Below are positions 7,881 to 16,162 of a DNA stretch of 64,000 nt, in pieces. The stretch comes from CAYNQK01 sp964470375. Lineage in GTDB: Bacteria > Spirochaetota > Spirochaetia > Treponematales > JBGSOB01. Below the pieces are notes generated by a model. That model saw only the letters and a list, made by a program, of their open reading frames with translations, made no database searches and had not been told where the DNA came from. Every line of letters starts with the position of its first letter. Positions within the stretch are counted from its first letter, which is position 1. The DNA is taken from the NCBI GenBank assembly GCA_964470375.1, contig CAYYCP010000003.1:1-64000 (forward strand), given 5' to 3'. A program made the translations under genes and the position numbers.

Positions 7881-8007
7881 TCTGGATCTCGTGATACTTT
7901 AATTATCTGCTTAAAAAAAGTTAAGGGTTTGTAATATGGGTGGCGGGTAAGAATCCTTTATGAAAGGTTTCTTCCCCGCTTCTTTTCTTGATTTGAAACG
8001 GAACCCG

Positions 8008-10407
8008 TCAGCCCATCACGGCGACGACGTCGTTCTCCGCCTTGAGCTTGTCGGCGGGGATGAGGCTGCCCTGGATGCGCTCGCCGTTCAACGTGAGCTC
8101 CTTGATGCCCTTCATGGCGCCGGAGGGATTCTTGAACTCGATCCTGATGGTCTTTCCGCGGAAGCGCCGGGTCACGCTGAAGCTCTTCCATGCCTTGGGG
8201 ACGCAGGGGTCTAAACGGAGGCCGTCGTACTCGGGGCGGATGCCCAGGATCCACTGGGTCAGGCTGTAGTAGCACCAGGCGGCGGCGCCGGAGAGCCAGG
8301 AGGTGCGGCAGTTGCCGGCGCGGGGTGAGAAGGCGGAGTAGGTGGTCTGGCCCTGGACGTAGGGCTCCATCTGCCTGATCTCGGCCTTGTCGTTGTAGGC
8401 GGCGGGGAGAGCGTCCTTGCAGTACTCGTAGGCCCGCTCGCCATCTCCCAGCATGGCCTCGGCCATGATGCCCCAGCCCTGGGTGTGGTTGAAGATGCCA
8501 GAGTTCTCCTTGATTCCGTGGTTGAAGACAACCGCGCGCATGACTTCTATGGAGGCCTTGGTGAAGGGGGGTGCGGCCAGCATGAGGCCGTAGGGGGTGG
8601 CCAGCTTTTCCTTCACGGCCCGCATGGCCTTCTGGGCCTGTTCGGGGGTGGCGGCCCCGGAGATGACGGCCCAGACCTGGGTGTTTAGATAGACCTGGCC
8701 TTCCTCGAAGTCCTTGGTGCCGTAGACGGTGCCGTCCTGGCCGATGGCCCAGATGAACCACTCCCCGTCCCAGCAGTGCTTTTGGATGGCGGCGTCCAGC
8801 TCCGCTCTCTTCTCTAGGGCCCAGTCGGATTCGGCCTTTAGGCCTTTGCTTTGTGCGATATCGGAATAGACGCTGAGGCCGTAGCGCAGCTGGAAGGCCA
8901 CGAAGAGGCTCTCCCCGGAGTAGCCCAGGCGCAGGCAGTCGTTCCAGTCCGCGGACAAGCCGCAGGGCAGACCGTGCTTGCCCATGCGTTCCAGGTTGAA
9001 GAGGAGGGCCTGCTTGAGGTGTCCCAGGACGCTGGCCTGGCCCTTGTCGGCGTAGGGCAGGACCTTGTCGTAGAAGGCGAAGTCGCCTGTCTCGGCCACC
9101 ATCAGGGGCACCACGTTGAAGAACCACAGGCAGTCGTCCGAGCGGTACTCCTCCTTGGGCGGCTCCTTCTCCTGGCCGGGCTTGTGGGCAAAGGGCTGGA
9201 TGACGGGGATGGCCCCGCCGTTGGCCACTTGGCCGGTGAGCATGAGCTCCAGGCGCTTCATGGCCTCATCGGGGATGGCCGCGGCCACGCCCAGGATGTC
9301 CTGGACGGAGTCGCGGAAGCCCAGGCCGTCGCGCTCCCCGTTGTAGACCAGGGAGGCCGCGCGGGACCAGGCGAAGGTGATCAGGCAGTTGTAGAGGCCC
9401 CAGACGTTGACGGTATGGTTGATGTCCTCATCCGGGGTTTGGGCTATCAGGGAACCCAGGCGCCCATGCCAGGTTTCCTTGAGCTTCTTCAATTCGATGT
9501 CGCAGCGCTCGAAGCTGCCGAATTCCCTTCTAGCCTCAACTCCGCGGCTGCGCGCGTCGCCCAGGCCCAACATGACCAGGATTTCCTTGGACTCGCCTGG
9601 GGCCAGCTCGATATCGGCCTGCATGGAGCCGCAGGAGTTGTCACCGTAGGCCTCGGAATTGGAGCAGCGCCCCCTGGTTAATGCGGCCGGGGCATGGTAG
9701 CCGCCGTATGTCCCCAGGAAGGCTGTCCGGTCGGTGTCGAAAGCGGCCATGGGAGCGCCCACTAAGGTCATCCAGGTGTTCATGGATATGTCGTGGGAAT
9801 ACAGGCCGGGCTTGTTGCCCTGGGATGCAAGATTGTCCTGAATGGCGATGCGGAGAAAGTCCCCTACCCGCTCGCCCTTGACGATGAAGAGGGAATACTG
9901 GAGGTTGACCTGGTCCTGGAAGGTATTCCACTGATTAGTAAACTCGCAGTAGGTGAAGGCGGATATCCTGCGCTTCCTCCCGCTCCTGTTGGTCAGCTTG
10001 AGGCGCCAGTACTCGAAGGTCTGGCCCAGGGGCACGAAGTAGGTGGCCTCGGATTCAATGCCCTCGTACATGGAGGTGAAGATCGAATAGGCGGTGCCGT
10101 GGCGGCAGGTGGACTGGTACCTGTCCAGGGGCTTTCCCACCGGCTGCCAAGAGGCCGACCAGTAGTCGCCCGAATCTGCGTCGCGCAGGTAGAAATAGCG
10201 CCCGGGCTGGTCCATGGGCACGGCGTTGAAGCGCAGGCGGAGGAAGCGCCCCTGGGCCCCGGACTTGTAGAAGCCGTAGCCGCCGGCGTTGTTGGTGATG
10301 ATGGCCCCGTACTCGGTGGACCCGAGGTAGTTGGACCAGGACTGGGGCGTGTCCGGGCGGGTGATCACGTATTCTTTGTTCTCATCGTCGAAATAGCCGT
10401 ACTTCAT
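8008..10407 (-). CDS. GH94 glycoside phosphorylase (cellobiose/chitobiose phosphorylase type)
   Basis: The 799-residue product is a full-length cytosolic GH94 enzyme, which splits a beta-linked disaccharide with phosphate to give an alpha-sugar 1-phosphate. It opens with the family's typical MKYGYFDDENKEYVITRPDTP and continues with the N-terminal beta-sandwich, the (alpha/alpha)6 barrel carrying GLGFRDSVQD and LSADWNDCLRLG (whose Asp is the expected general acid), and a C-terminal stretch ending LDPCVPKAWKSFSVTRRFRGKT. Cellobiose and N,N'-diacetylchitobiose phosphorylases share this length and these ends, so the substrate is not fixed. There is no signal peptide. The start has GGGAG a few bases upstream. 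It stands alone, convergent with the RtcB operon, and fits with the xylanase at 22.9 kb in plant-sugar use. Confidence 0.9.
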   Translation of the reverse strand: MKYGYFDDENKEYVITRPDTPQSWSNYLGSTEYGAIITNNAGGYGFYKSGAQGRFLRLRFNAVPMDQPGRYFYLRDADSGDYWSASWQPVGKPLDRYQSTCRHGTAYSIFTSMYEGIESEATYFVPLGQTFEYWRLKLTNRSGRKRRISAFTYCEFTNQWNTFQDQVNLQYSLFIVKGERVGDFLRIAIQDNLASQGNKPGLYSHDISMNTWMTLVGAPMAAFDTDRTAFLGTYGGYHAPAALTRGRCSNSEAYGDNSCGSMQADIELAPGESKEILVMLGLGDARSRGVEARREFGSFERCDIELKKLKETWHGRLGSLIAQTPDEDINHTVNVWGLYNCLITFAWSRAASLVYNGERDGLGFRDSVQDILGVAAAIPDEAMKRLELMLTGQVANGGAIPVIQPFAHKPGQEKEPPKEEYRSDDCLWFFNVVPLMVAETGDFAFYDKVLPYADKGQASVLGHLKQALLFNLERMGKHGLPCGLSADWNDCLRLGYSGESLFVAFQLRYGLSVYSDIAQSKGLKAESDWALEKRAELDAAIQKHCWDGEWFIWAIGQDGTVYGTKDFEEGQVYLNTQVWAVISGAATPEQAQKAMRAVKEKLATPYGLMLAAPPFTKASIEVMRAVVFNHGIKENSGIFNHTQGWGIMAEAMLGDGERAYEYCKDALPAAYNDKAEIRQMEPYVQGQTTYSAFSPRAGNCRTSWLSGAAAWCYYSLTQWILGIRPEYDGLRLDPCVPKAWKSFSVTRRFRGKTIRIEFKNPSGAMKGIKELTLNGERIQGSLIPADKLKAENDVVAVMG

Positions 10408-10725
10408 GTCTTCACTCCCATATCATGCGGTGGCGACAGTGTAGCGACGCCTACGGGAATTCGCTAGCCCTTTCCGCCGGCGCGACAGGGTGTAACAGGG
10501 TTCAGCCTCCTCGCCCGCTCCAGTCACGGCGGTCATACGCTCATCGCCGACGGCGTAATCCTCCATCAGGGGCCGCGAACATCGAATAGAGGTGTCAGCG
10601 CGATGGATCTAGTTCGATTTCGCCCTTGTCTTGACCTCGGTCAATTCCGATATTTTTTTATCGTATTATCTTGTCCTCGTCGACGTGCCCTCACTACTTT
10701 CTACAATAGATGAAAGGAGGTTCCC
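10408..10725. other. Divergent intergenic region between GH94 and ldhA
   Basis: No gene is visible. The half next to GH94 is GC-rich without clear signals. The half next to ldhA is AT-richer and contains the TTGACC/GGTCAA palindrome listed separately, a run of T at 10653-10659, and the AAAGGAGG ribosome-binding site of ldhA. Confidence 0.5.
10631..10644. promoter_or_regulatory. Perfect palindrome TTGACC-TC-GGTCAA upstream of ldhA
   Basis: This 6-2-6 inverted repeat lies 82 bases before the ldhA start. Its left arm could double as a -35 element. It differs from the Rex operator (TTGTGA...TCACAA), so NADH-responsive control by Rex is not supported. Regulator unknown. Confidence 0.4.
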
Positions 10726-11772
10726 ATGCCTCATGCGATAGCCTTCTTCGACGCCAAGCCCTATGACCGCGAGTCCTTCGATCGCCAAGCGGCCGGGGGC
10801 GGCTTCGATATCAGGTACTACCAGGCGCGTCTGGGCCCGGACACGGTCTCCCTGGCCGAGGGTTCGGACGCGGTCTGCGCCTTTGTCAACGACGACCTCT
10901 CGGGCCCGGTCCTGGACGCCCTGCACGCCATGGGGACGCGCCTGATAGCCCTGCGCTGCGCGGGCTTCAACAACGTAGCCCTGGAAAAGGCCTTCGGGCG
11001 CATCCACGTGACGCGCGTGCCCGCCTACTCGCCCCACGCGGTTGCCGAGCACGCGGCGGCCCTCCTCTTGGCCCTGAACCGCAAGACCCACAAGGCCTAC
11101 TTCCGCACGCGCGACGGGAACTTCGCCCTGAACGGCCTGATGGGCTCGGACCTCCACGGCAAGACGACCGGGATCATCGGCACGGGCAAGATAGGTCGGG
11201 TGGCAGCCGGCATCTTCCGCGGCTTCGGCATGGAGGTACTCCTCTCGGATCCCTACCAGGACCCGGTCTGGGCGGCTTCCATAGGCGCGGCCTACGCCCC
11301 CCTGGAGGAGATCTATCGGCGCTCGGACGTGATCAGCCTGCACTGCCCCCTCACCCCGGAGAGCCGTCACATGATCGGGCGCTCGGCCATCGGCATGATG
11401 AAGCCGGGGGTCATCCTCATCAACACCAGCCGGGGCGGTTTGATCGACACGCGCGACCTCATCCAGGCCCTCAAGGAGGGGCGCATCGGGGCCGCCGGCC
11501 TGGACGTCTACGAGGAGGAGGACCAGTACTTCTTCGAGGACCACTCGGGCTCCATCATCGAGGACGATGTGCTGGCGCGCCTGCTGACCTTCCCCAACGT
11601 CCTGCTGACCGCCCACCAGGCCTTCTTCACTAAGGAGGCCTTGGAGGCCATTGCCCGCACGACGCTCGATAATGTCTCAGCCTTCCTGGAACGCGGCGAG
11701 CTGCCCAACGAGGTCTGCTACAAGTGCGCCCTCGGCGAATGCGCACGCAAGAACGGCGGCAAGTGCTTCTGA
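10726..11772 (+). CDS. ldhA: Fermentative D-lactate dehydrogenase with Cys-rich tail
   Basis: The 348-residue product follows E. coli LdhA closely over its length: FVNDDLSGPVL, ALRCAGFNNV, RVPAYSPHAVAEH, the NAD-binding GIIGTGKIGRVAAGI, INTSRGGLID (catalytic Arg), GLDVYEEE (Glu) and LTAHQAFFT (His). It reduces pyruvate to D-lactate and reoxidises NADH in the cytoplasm. Unlike the ~329-residue E. coli enzyme it carries a C-terminal extension of about 18 residues with CYKC, then two more Cys, which could bind a metal or sense redox. The ribosome-binding site AAAGGAGG is strong. It is transcribed alone, divergent from the GH94 gene, with a palindrome upstream. Confidence 0.88.
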   Translation: MPHAIAFFDAKPYDRESFDRQAAGGGFDIRYYQARLGPDTVSLAEGSDAVCAFVNDDLSGPVLDALHAMGTRLIALRCAGFNNVALEKAFGRIHVTRVPAYSPHAVAEHAAALLLALNRKTHKAYFRTRDGNFALNGLMGSDLHGKTTGIIGTGKIGRVAAGIFRGFGMEVLLSDPYQDPVWAASIGAAYAPLEEIYRRSDVISLHCPLTPESRHMIGRSAIGMMKPGVILINTSRGGLIDTRDLIQALKEGRIGAAGLDVYEEEDQYFFEDHSGSIIEDDVLARLLTFPNVLLTAHQAFFTKEALEAIARTTLDNVSAFLERGELPNEVCYKCALGECARKNGGKCF

Positions 11773-11847
11773 GCCCGGTCCGGCGGGCGCAGGGATTTCC
11801 GCCCGGCGCCGCTTGCGCCTCACAGCGGGTCTGCCTAAAATTACCGT

Positions 11848-14184
11848 ATGCGTCGTTCCGCATCCCTCCTCGTCCTCCTGCTCACCACTTCACTTTCCTC
11901 GCAAGCCCCTAAAAGCCTGACCGTCCTAATCGACGACTCCTATCCGCCCTACGCTTTCCGCGACGCCGACGGTGGATTGCAGGGCCTCCTGATTGACCAG
12001 TGGGGCCTTTTTGAGGAGAAGACCGGGATCGATGTGACCATCAGGGCCGGGGATTGGGGGGTCATGCTCGAGGAAATGGCCGCCGGTGAGGGCGATGTCC
12101 TGGATACGGCCTTCTACACGGAGGCACGAGCCAGGATCTACGACTACGGTCAGCCTTACGCCAGCATCCCGGTCCCGGTTTATGTGTCGGCATCCATCAC
12201 CGGGGTCACGAGGCTGGCCGACCTGCGCGGCCTGGTGGTGGGAGTCAAGGCGGGAGACTCATGCATCGATGCCCTGTCCAAAGCCGAGGGCATTGAGCTG
12301 CTGGAGTATCCGGGTTACGCCGAGGTCATAGAGGCGGCCCTCCAGGGCCAGATCAGGGCATTCTGCGTGGATCAGCCCCCGGCCCTCTACTACATCTACC
12401 ACGCCGGCGCGGCCCAGCTTTTCCGTGAGGCCTTCATACTCAGCAAGGGCCAGTTCCACCGCGTCTTCCGCAAGGGAGACTCCAAGACCCTGGAGACGGT
12501 CGAGGCTGGCTTTGCCTCCCTGGACCGGAAGAGGGTCAAGGCCATAGAGCAGAAATGGCTGGGGAGGCCCCTGACGGGGACAGCCGAACTGCGCCGTGCT
12601 CTCCTGGCCGTCAGCGTCTCAGTGGGGATTGTCCTGGTTCTCATCGGCCTGAGCCTCTACCTCAGAGCATTGGTCAAGCGCCGTACGGCCCAGCTCAAGA
12701 AGGCCGTGAAGGACCTGGAAGCGGCCCGCGAGAACCTTGAGACCCTCCTCCATGCCAGCGCGGACTACCTTTTCGTTATGGACAAAGCCGGGACCTTCCT
12801 GGAGTGTTTCGCCTCGCGCCCCGAGACCCTCCTCCTGCCACCGGAAAAGTTTATCGGCAAGTCGCCGTCCGAAGTCCTCCCACCTGATCTAGCCCGCCAA
12901 ACCATGGAAGCCATCGACATGGCCGGGCGCACCGAGATCGAGACATCCTTCGAGTACGAGCTGGAGCAGGAGGGGAAACGGCATTGCTACGAGGCCAGGG
13001 TCATCCCGGTCACCGGCGGGCGCATCCTTGCGGTCATCCGAGACATCACCGCCGCCAAAGCTCATGATGAGGACGCCTTGCGCGTCCAAAAGCTCGAGTC
13101 CTTGGGGCTCTTCGCCGGAGGCATCGCCCACGATTTTAACAACATCCTGGCCGTCATTTCAGGCAACCTCTCCATAGCCCGCATGGCCGGACCGGAAAAA
13201 GCCACCGAGTTCATCGAAAAGGCCGAGTCGGCCGCGATGCGCGCCCGCTCGCTCACGGCTCAGCTGCTCACCTTCTCGCGCGGGGGAGAGCCTGTGCTGA
13301 GCCCGGTATCCATGCAAGCCCTGGTGCGCGAGAGCGCCGCCTTCGCCCTGAGCGGCAGCGCCTGCGCTCTGGATATGGAGGAGAGCGAAGATCCCTTCAT
13401 GGCCGAGGTTGACAAGGCCCAGATGTCTCAAGCGATCCAGAACCTTGTCCTCAACGCCTCCCAGGCCATGCCCGCGGGCGGTACAGTGCGCATCAGGATG
13501 AAGCGCGTGGCGCCTTCAGGCTCAGAGGGTGAACGTATATGCGTGAGCGTGGAGGATTCCGGGCGAGGCATAGATCCCTCCAAGATCGGCCGTATTTTTG
13601 ATCCTTACTACAGCGCAAAGTCCGGAGGCACCGGCCTAGGCCTGAGCGTCTGCCACGCCATCGTCAGGCGCCACGGCGGAGAGATTTCGGTTCGGTCGGA
13701 ACCGGGCAAGGGCTCTATATTCTCATTCAGTCTGCCGGCCTCGGCAGCCCCGGCGGAGGAGCCGGTTCTGGATATACCCAAAGGGGAAAGAACATTGGCC
13801 CTGCCGGCGCGGGCCCTGGTCATGGACGACGAGGCCGATCTGCGCGAAATCCTCAAAGCTATGCTGGCCTCGTACGGTTGCCAGGCCGACACAGCCGGCG
13901 GGGGCCGTGAGGGCCTGGACATGTTCTCGGCGGCGCTCGCCGACGGGGAGCCCTACGGTCTTGTGATCGCCGACCTGACCACCCCCGGCGGCATGGGCGG
14001 GGCGGAGATGATGAAGATCATGCGCGGAACGGACGCGACCTTCAAATCGATCATTGTCTCCGGCTATTCGGACTTGCCGGCCCTCGCGGAATACCGCAAG
14101 CACGGGTTTGACGCCTTCCTGAGGAAACCCTTCACTGCAGCCCAATTGAGGGATACCCTGGCCTCCCTCTTCGGGGAAGCCTGA
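11848..14184 (+). CDS. Hybrid sensor histidine kinase with periplasmic SBP_bac_3 sensor
   Basis: The 778-residue product starts with a signal sequence. A periplasmic solute-binding-protein-like domain follows (about residues 25-245, opening LTVLIDDSYPPYAF), then a membrane segment (about 250-272), a short coiled coil and a PAS domain (about 290-410). The kinase core has FAGGIAHDFNNIL (phospho-acceptor His), NLVLNASQAMP (N box), DSGRGID (G1) and GTGLGLSV (G2). A receiver domain at the end (about 655-775) has the paired acids VMDDEAD, the acceptor Asp in VIADLTTPGG, and the Lys in LRKPF. It probably senses an amino acid or similar solute and signals through its own receiver. The partner regulator is not in the window. 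Its stop overlaps the NUDIX start, so both share one transcript. Confidence 0.92.
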   Translation: MRRSASLLVLLLTTSLSSQAPKSLTVLIDDSYPPYAFRDADGGLQGLLIDQWGLFEEKTGIDVTIRAGDWGVMLEEMAAGEGDVLDTAFYTEARARIYDYGQPYASIPVPVYVSASITGVTRLADLRGLVVGVKAGDSCIDALSKAEGIELLEYPGYAEVIEAALQGQIRAFCVDQPPALYYIYHAGAAQLFREAFILSKGQFHRVFRKGDSKTLETVEAGFASLDRKRVKAIEQKWLGRPLTGTAELRRALLAVSVSVGIVLVLIGLSLYLRALVKRRTAQLKKAVKDLEAARENLETLLHASADYLFVMDKAGTFLECFASRPETLLLPPEKFIGKSPSEVLPPDLARQTMEAIDMAGRTEIETSFEYELEQEGKRHCYEARVIPVTGGRILAVIRDITAAKAHDEDALRVQKLESLGLFAGGIAHDFNNILAVISGNLSIARMAGPEKATEFIEKAESAAMRARSLTAQLLTFSRGGEPVLSPVSMQALVRESAAFALSGSACALDMEESEDPFMAEVDKAQMSQAIQNLVLNASQAMPAGGTVRIRMKRVAPSGSEGERICVSVEDSGRGIDPSKIGRIFDPYYSAKSGGTGLGLSVCHAIVRRHGGEISVRSEPGKGSIFSFSLPASAAPAEEPVLDIPKGERTLALPARALVMDDEADLREILKAMLASYGCQADTAGGGREGLDMFSAALADGEPYGLVIADLTTPGGMGGAEMMKIMRGTDATFKSIIVSGYSDLPALAEYRKHGFDAFLRKPFTAAQLRDTLASLFGEA

Positions 14185-14726
14185 TGCCGCCCTTCAACTA
14201 TTGCCCTGCCTGCGGCGCCGCCGGTATCACCTTCAAAAACGAGAAGGAGTTCTCCTGTGGGGCCTGTGGCTTCGGCTATTTTCACAACGTAGCAACGGCC
14301 GCGGGGGTAATCCTGGAAAGTTCAGGGAGGGTTCTCTGCCTCACCCGCGCCGCGGAGCCGGGCCTAGGACTCCTGGCCCTCCCGGGCGGCTTCGTGGACC
14401 CCGGTGAAAGGGCCGAGGACGCGGCCGCCCGGGAATGCCTCGAGGAGACCGGCATCAACGCGGTCGGACTGGAATTCTTCGGGAGCTACCCTAATTCCTA
14501 CAACTATAGCGGAGTGCGCTACAGCACCTGCGACCTGATCTTCCGCGCCAGGCCGCGCCCGGATTCGCTCCTAGCTGCAGACGGACTGCCCTTGGTCGCC
14601 GGCCAAGCAGGGGAAGTGGCGGCGGCGGAATGGATCATGGCCGCTGAGCTGGATCCCGGGCGTTTCGCCTTTTCCTCCATCCGGAAGGCGCTGACGGACT
14701 GGCTGACCCGACCGAACGTAGGTTGA
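14184..14726 (+). CDS. NUDIX hydrolase with N-terminal zinc ribbon
   Basis: The 180-residue product has a zinc ribbon (YCPACG...FSCGACG, residues 7-30) and a complete Nudix box reading GGFVDPGERAEDAA then RECLEETGI, with the expected Gly, Arg and Glu residues for Mg2+ and diphosphate hydrolysis. Nudix enzymes with this zinc ribbon resemble the NADH pyrophosphatase NudC and ADP-ribose-type hydrolases; the exact NudC signature downstream is not clear, so the substrate is left open. Its ATG overlaps the stop codon of the hybrid kinase by one base, so it is translationally coupled to it. It acts in the cytoplasm. Confidence 0.88.
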   Translation: MPPFNYCPACGAAGITFKNEKEFSCGACGFGYFHNVATAAGVILESSGRVLCLTRAAEPGLGLLALPGGFVDPGERAEDAAARECLEETGINAVGLEFFGSYPNSYNYSGVRYSTCDLIFRARPRPDSLLAADGLPLVAGQAGEVAAAEWIMAAELDPGRFAFSSIRKALTDWLTRPNVG

Positions 14727-14779
14727 TACTGAACCCTGATTCCTTGACCGCCGAGGAATGACCGTGCCATCATCACGGC

Positions 14780-15016
14780 ATGAGCTTGCTCGAAGAATTC
14801 ATGGCCTTCTTCGCGGTCATGACGGTCCTCTCCATTCCTATCGTGGCCATCATATCCAGAAGCCGCCAGAAAGCCGACCCGCGGATGGAGGATCTTCTCA
14901 AGCGCCTGAACGAGCTGGAGTGCAAGCAGGCGGAGAGAGACGCCGAGGTGGCTACCCTGCGGAGCGAGCTTTCCTTCATGCACAGGCTCCTGGAGGACCA
15001 TTCCCGGAAGGGCTGA
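14780..15016 (+). CDS. PspB-like small membrane protein
   Basis: This 78-residue protein has one N-terminal membrane helix (about residues 5-26), a basic patch (SRSRQK) and a C-terminal coiled coil (MEDLLKRLNELECKQAERDA... then FMHRLLED). That is the architecture of the phage-shock protein PspB, and the terminal LLED resembles PspB's last helix. A second protein of the same design lies at 18033-18278. PspB normally helps release PspA at a stressed membrane; a PspA homologue is present at 56540-57247 but not in the same operon. Family assignment rests on architecture, since sequence identity in such short coiled coils is weak. Confidence 0.65.
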   Translation: MSLLEEFMAFFAVMTVLSIPIVAIISRSRQKADPRMEDLLKRLNELECKQAERDAEVATLRSELSFMHRLLEDHSRKG

Positions 15017-15022
15017 GCAGGA

Positions 15023-16162
15023 TCAGAGGCTTTCTTCCCTCAAGGTCCTGCCCTCAGCGTCCTTGAAAGCCAACCTGGCCTCGCCATTCTCGACGGTGAC
15101 CTCTAGCCAGCCGAAGACTTTCCTTAAGAACCATGTCGAGGCGGGGGATTGGAATGTCGGTTCGGGATCTGGACGGCCCCCGCCCGTTCCGATGAGGGCG
15201 TAGGCCACCCCGCCTGCGCGCAATAGCTCCATGTAGTGATTATGCCCGGACAGCACCAAATCCACGCCATATTCCTCGAAAATGGGGCATAGGGCCGCGA
15301 TGGCCTCGGGATCGTCGTGCCAGCCGGGAATACCCGAAGAATAGAAAAAGGAATGCGCCAGCACGATGAGTATGTTATTCCCCCTCTCCTCGGCGAGCCT
15401 GGCCCGGAGCCATGCTTCCTGACGGGAATTCCAGCCCTTGATCCCGCCCGTGAGCCTGAGGCCGATGACCCGCGCCCCGGGCCAGCGATGGATGAAGTAG
15501 TCCCGGCCTTCGGGCAGGGCTGGATAGAGGAGCCGGCGCCACGCGGCCGAGCCTCCTCCTATCTCATCGTGATTCCCCAGGATGCTCGCCGACGGAATGC
15601 CCTCGAGCCGGATTGACATCTCCCTAGCTGCGTCCTGCCATTGCCCGCGCTTCGAACTTTCGTTGACCATGTCGCCCAGGAGATAGAAGCCGTGGCAGCC
15701 TGACGCCGCGATCGAGTTCAAGAGTCGAGAGCGCTGGATCGGGTTCGACGTCAAGGCGCCATAATGCGTGTCCCCGACGAAGGCCAGGACCAGGGGCCGG
15801 CCGGCCTGGGGTATCGAGAGGCTGCCTATCCATCCGGAATTCAATTCCAGGCTGTATGGACCGCCCGCATCAAGGGGGGGAAGCATCAGGCAGTGACCGG
15901 TCCGCGCATCGCTTTCGAGGCTGGATACGATGCCCCGCGCATCGCGCACTGTCAGCGTATCGTGCGTTCTCCCATTGGTCCCGTAGGCGATGGCGTAGGC
16001 CGGGCCATCGATACCCTCGGCGATGAGGAGGCGGGGCGGGAGAGCGTAGGCGCCATCGGAATGGCTTAGGCAGCTCGCGCAGACGCAGCCTGCGGCCAGG
16101 AGGGCCATCACCCGCATCAGGGCGGATCGGTGATGGCCATCCTCCCCGGATTCAGCCATCAA
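15023..16162 (-). CDS. Calcineurin-like metallophosphoesterase, probable lipoprotein or exported
   Basis: The product carries the full metallophosphoesterase signature: FVGDTHYG (Asp, His), LLGDMVNES (Gly-Asp), LGNHDEIGG (Asn-His-Asp), a lone His in LAHSFFYSSG, and SGHNHYME (Gly-His-x-His). These bind two metal ions for phosphate ester hydrolysis. Residues ~15-32 form a hydrophobic segment ending in ASC, so the protein is probably exported and perhaps lipid-anchored. The true start may then be the Met codon at 16117. The gene overlaps the end of proS by 11 bases, which suggests a shared transcript. A beta-sandwich-like region (about 45-120) precedes the catalytic domain, as in purple acid phosphatase-like enzymes. 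Substrate unknown. Confidence 0.85.
   Translation of the reverse strand: MMAESGEDGHHRSALMRVMALLAAGCVCASCLSHSDGAYALPPRLLIAEGIDGPAYAIAYGTNGRTHDTLTVRDARGIVSSLESDARTGHCLMLPPLDAGGPYSLELNSGWIGSLSIPQAGRPLVLAFVGDTHYGALTSNPIQRSRLLNSIAASGCHGFYLLGDMVNESSKRGQWQDAAREMSIRLEGIPSASILGNHDEIGGGSAAWRRLLYPALPEGRDYFIHRWPGARVIGLRLTGGIKGWNSRQEAWLRARLAEERGNNILIVLAHSFFYSSGIPGWHDDPEAIAALCPIFEEYGVDLVLSGHNHYMELLRAGGVAYALIGTGGGRPDPEPTFQSPASTWFLRKVFGWLEVTVENGEARLAFKDAEGRTLREESL

Noticed and set aside
8851..9681. Plus-strand frames opposite the GH94 gene
   Set aside because: The GH94 protein is complete and motif-rich; the antisense frames have no family features.
10631..10644. Rex-binding site upstream of ldhA
   Set aside because: The arms TTGACC/GGTCAA and 2-base centre do not match the Rex consensus TTGTGA...TCACAA.
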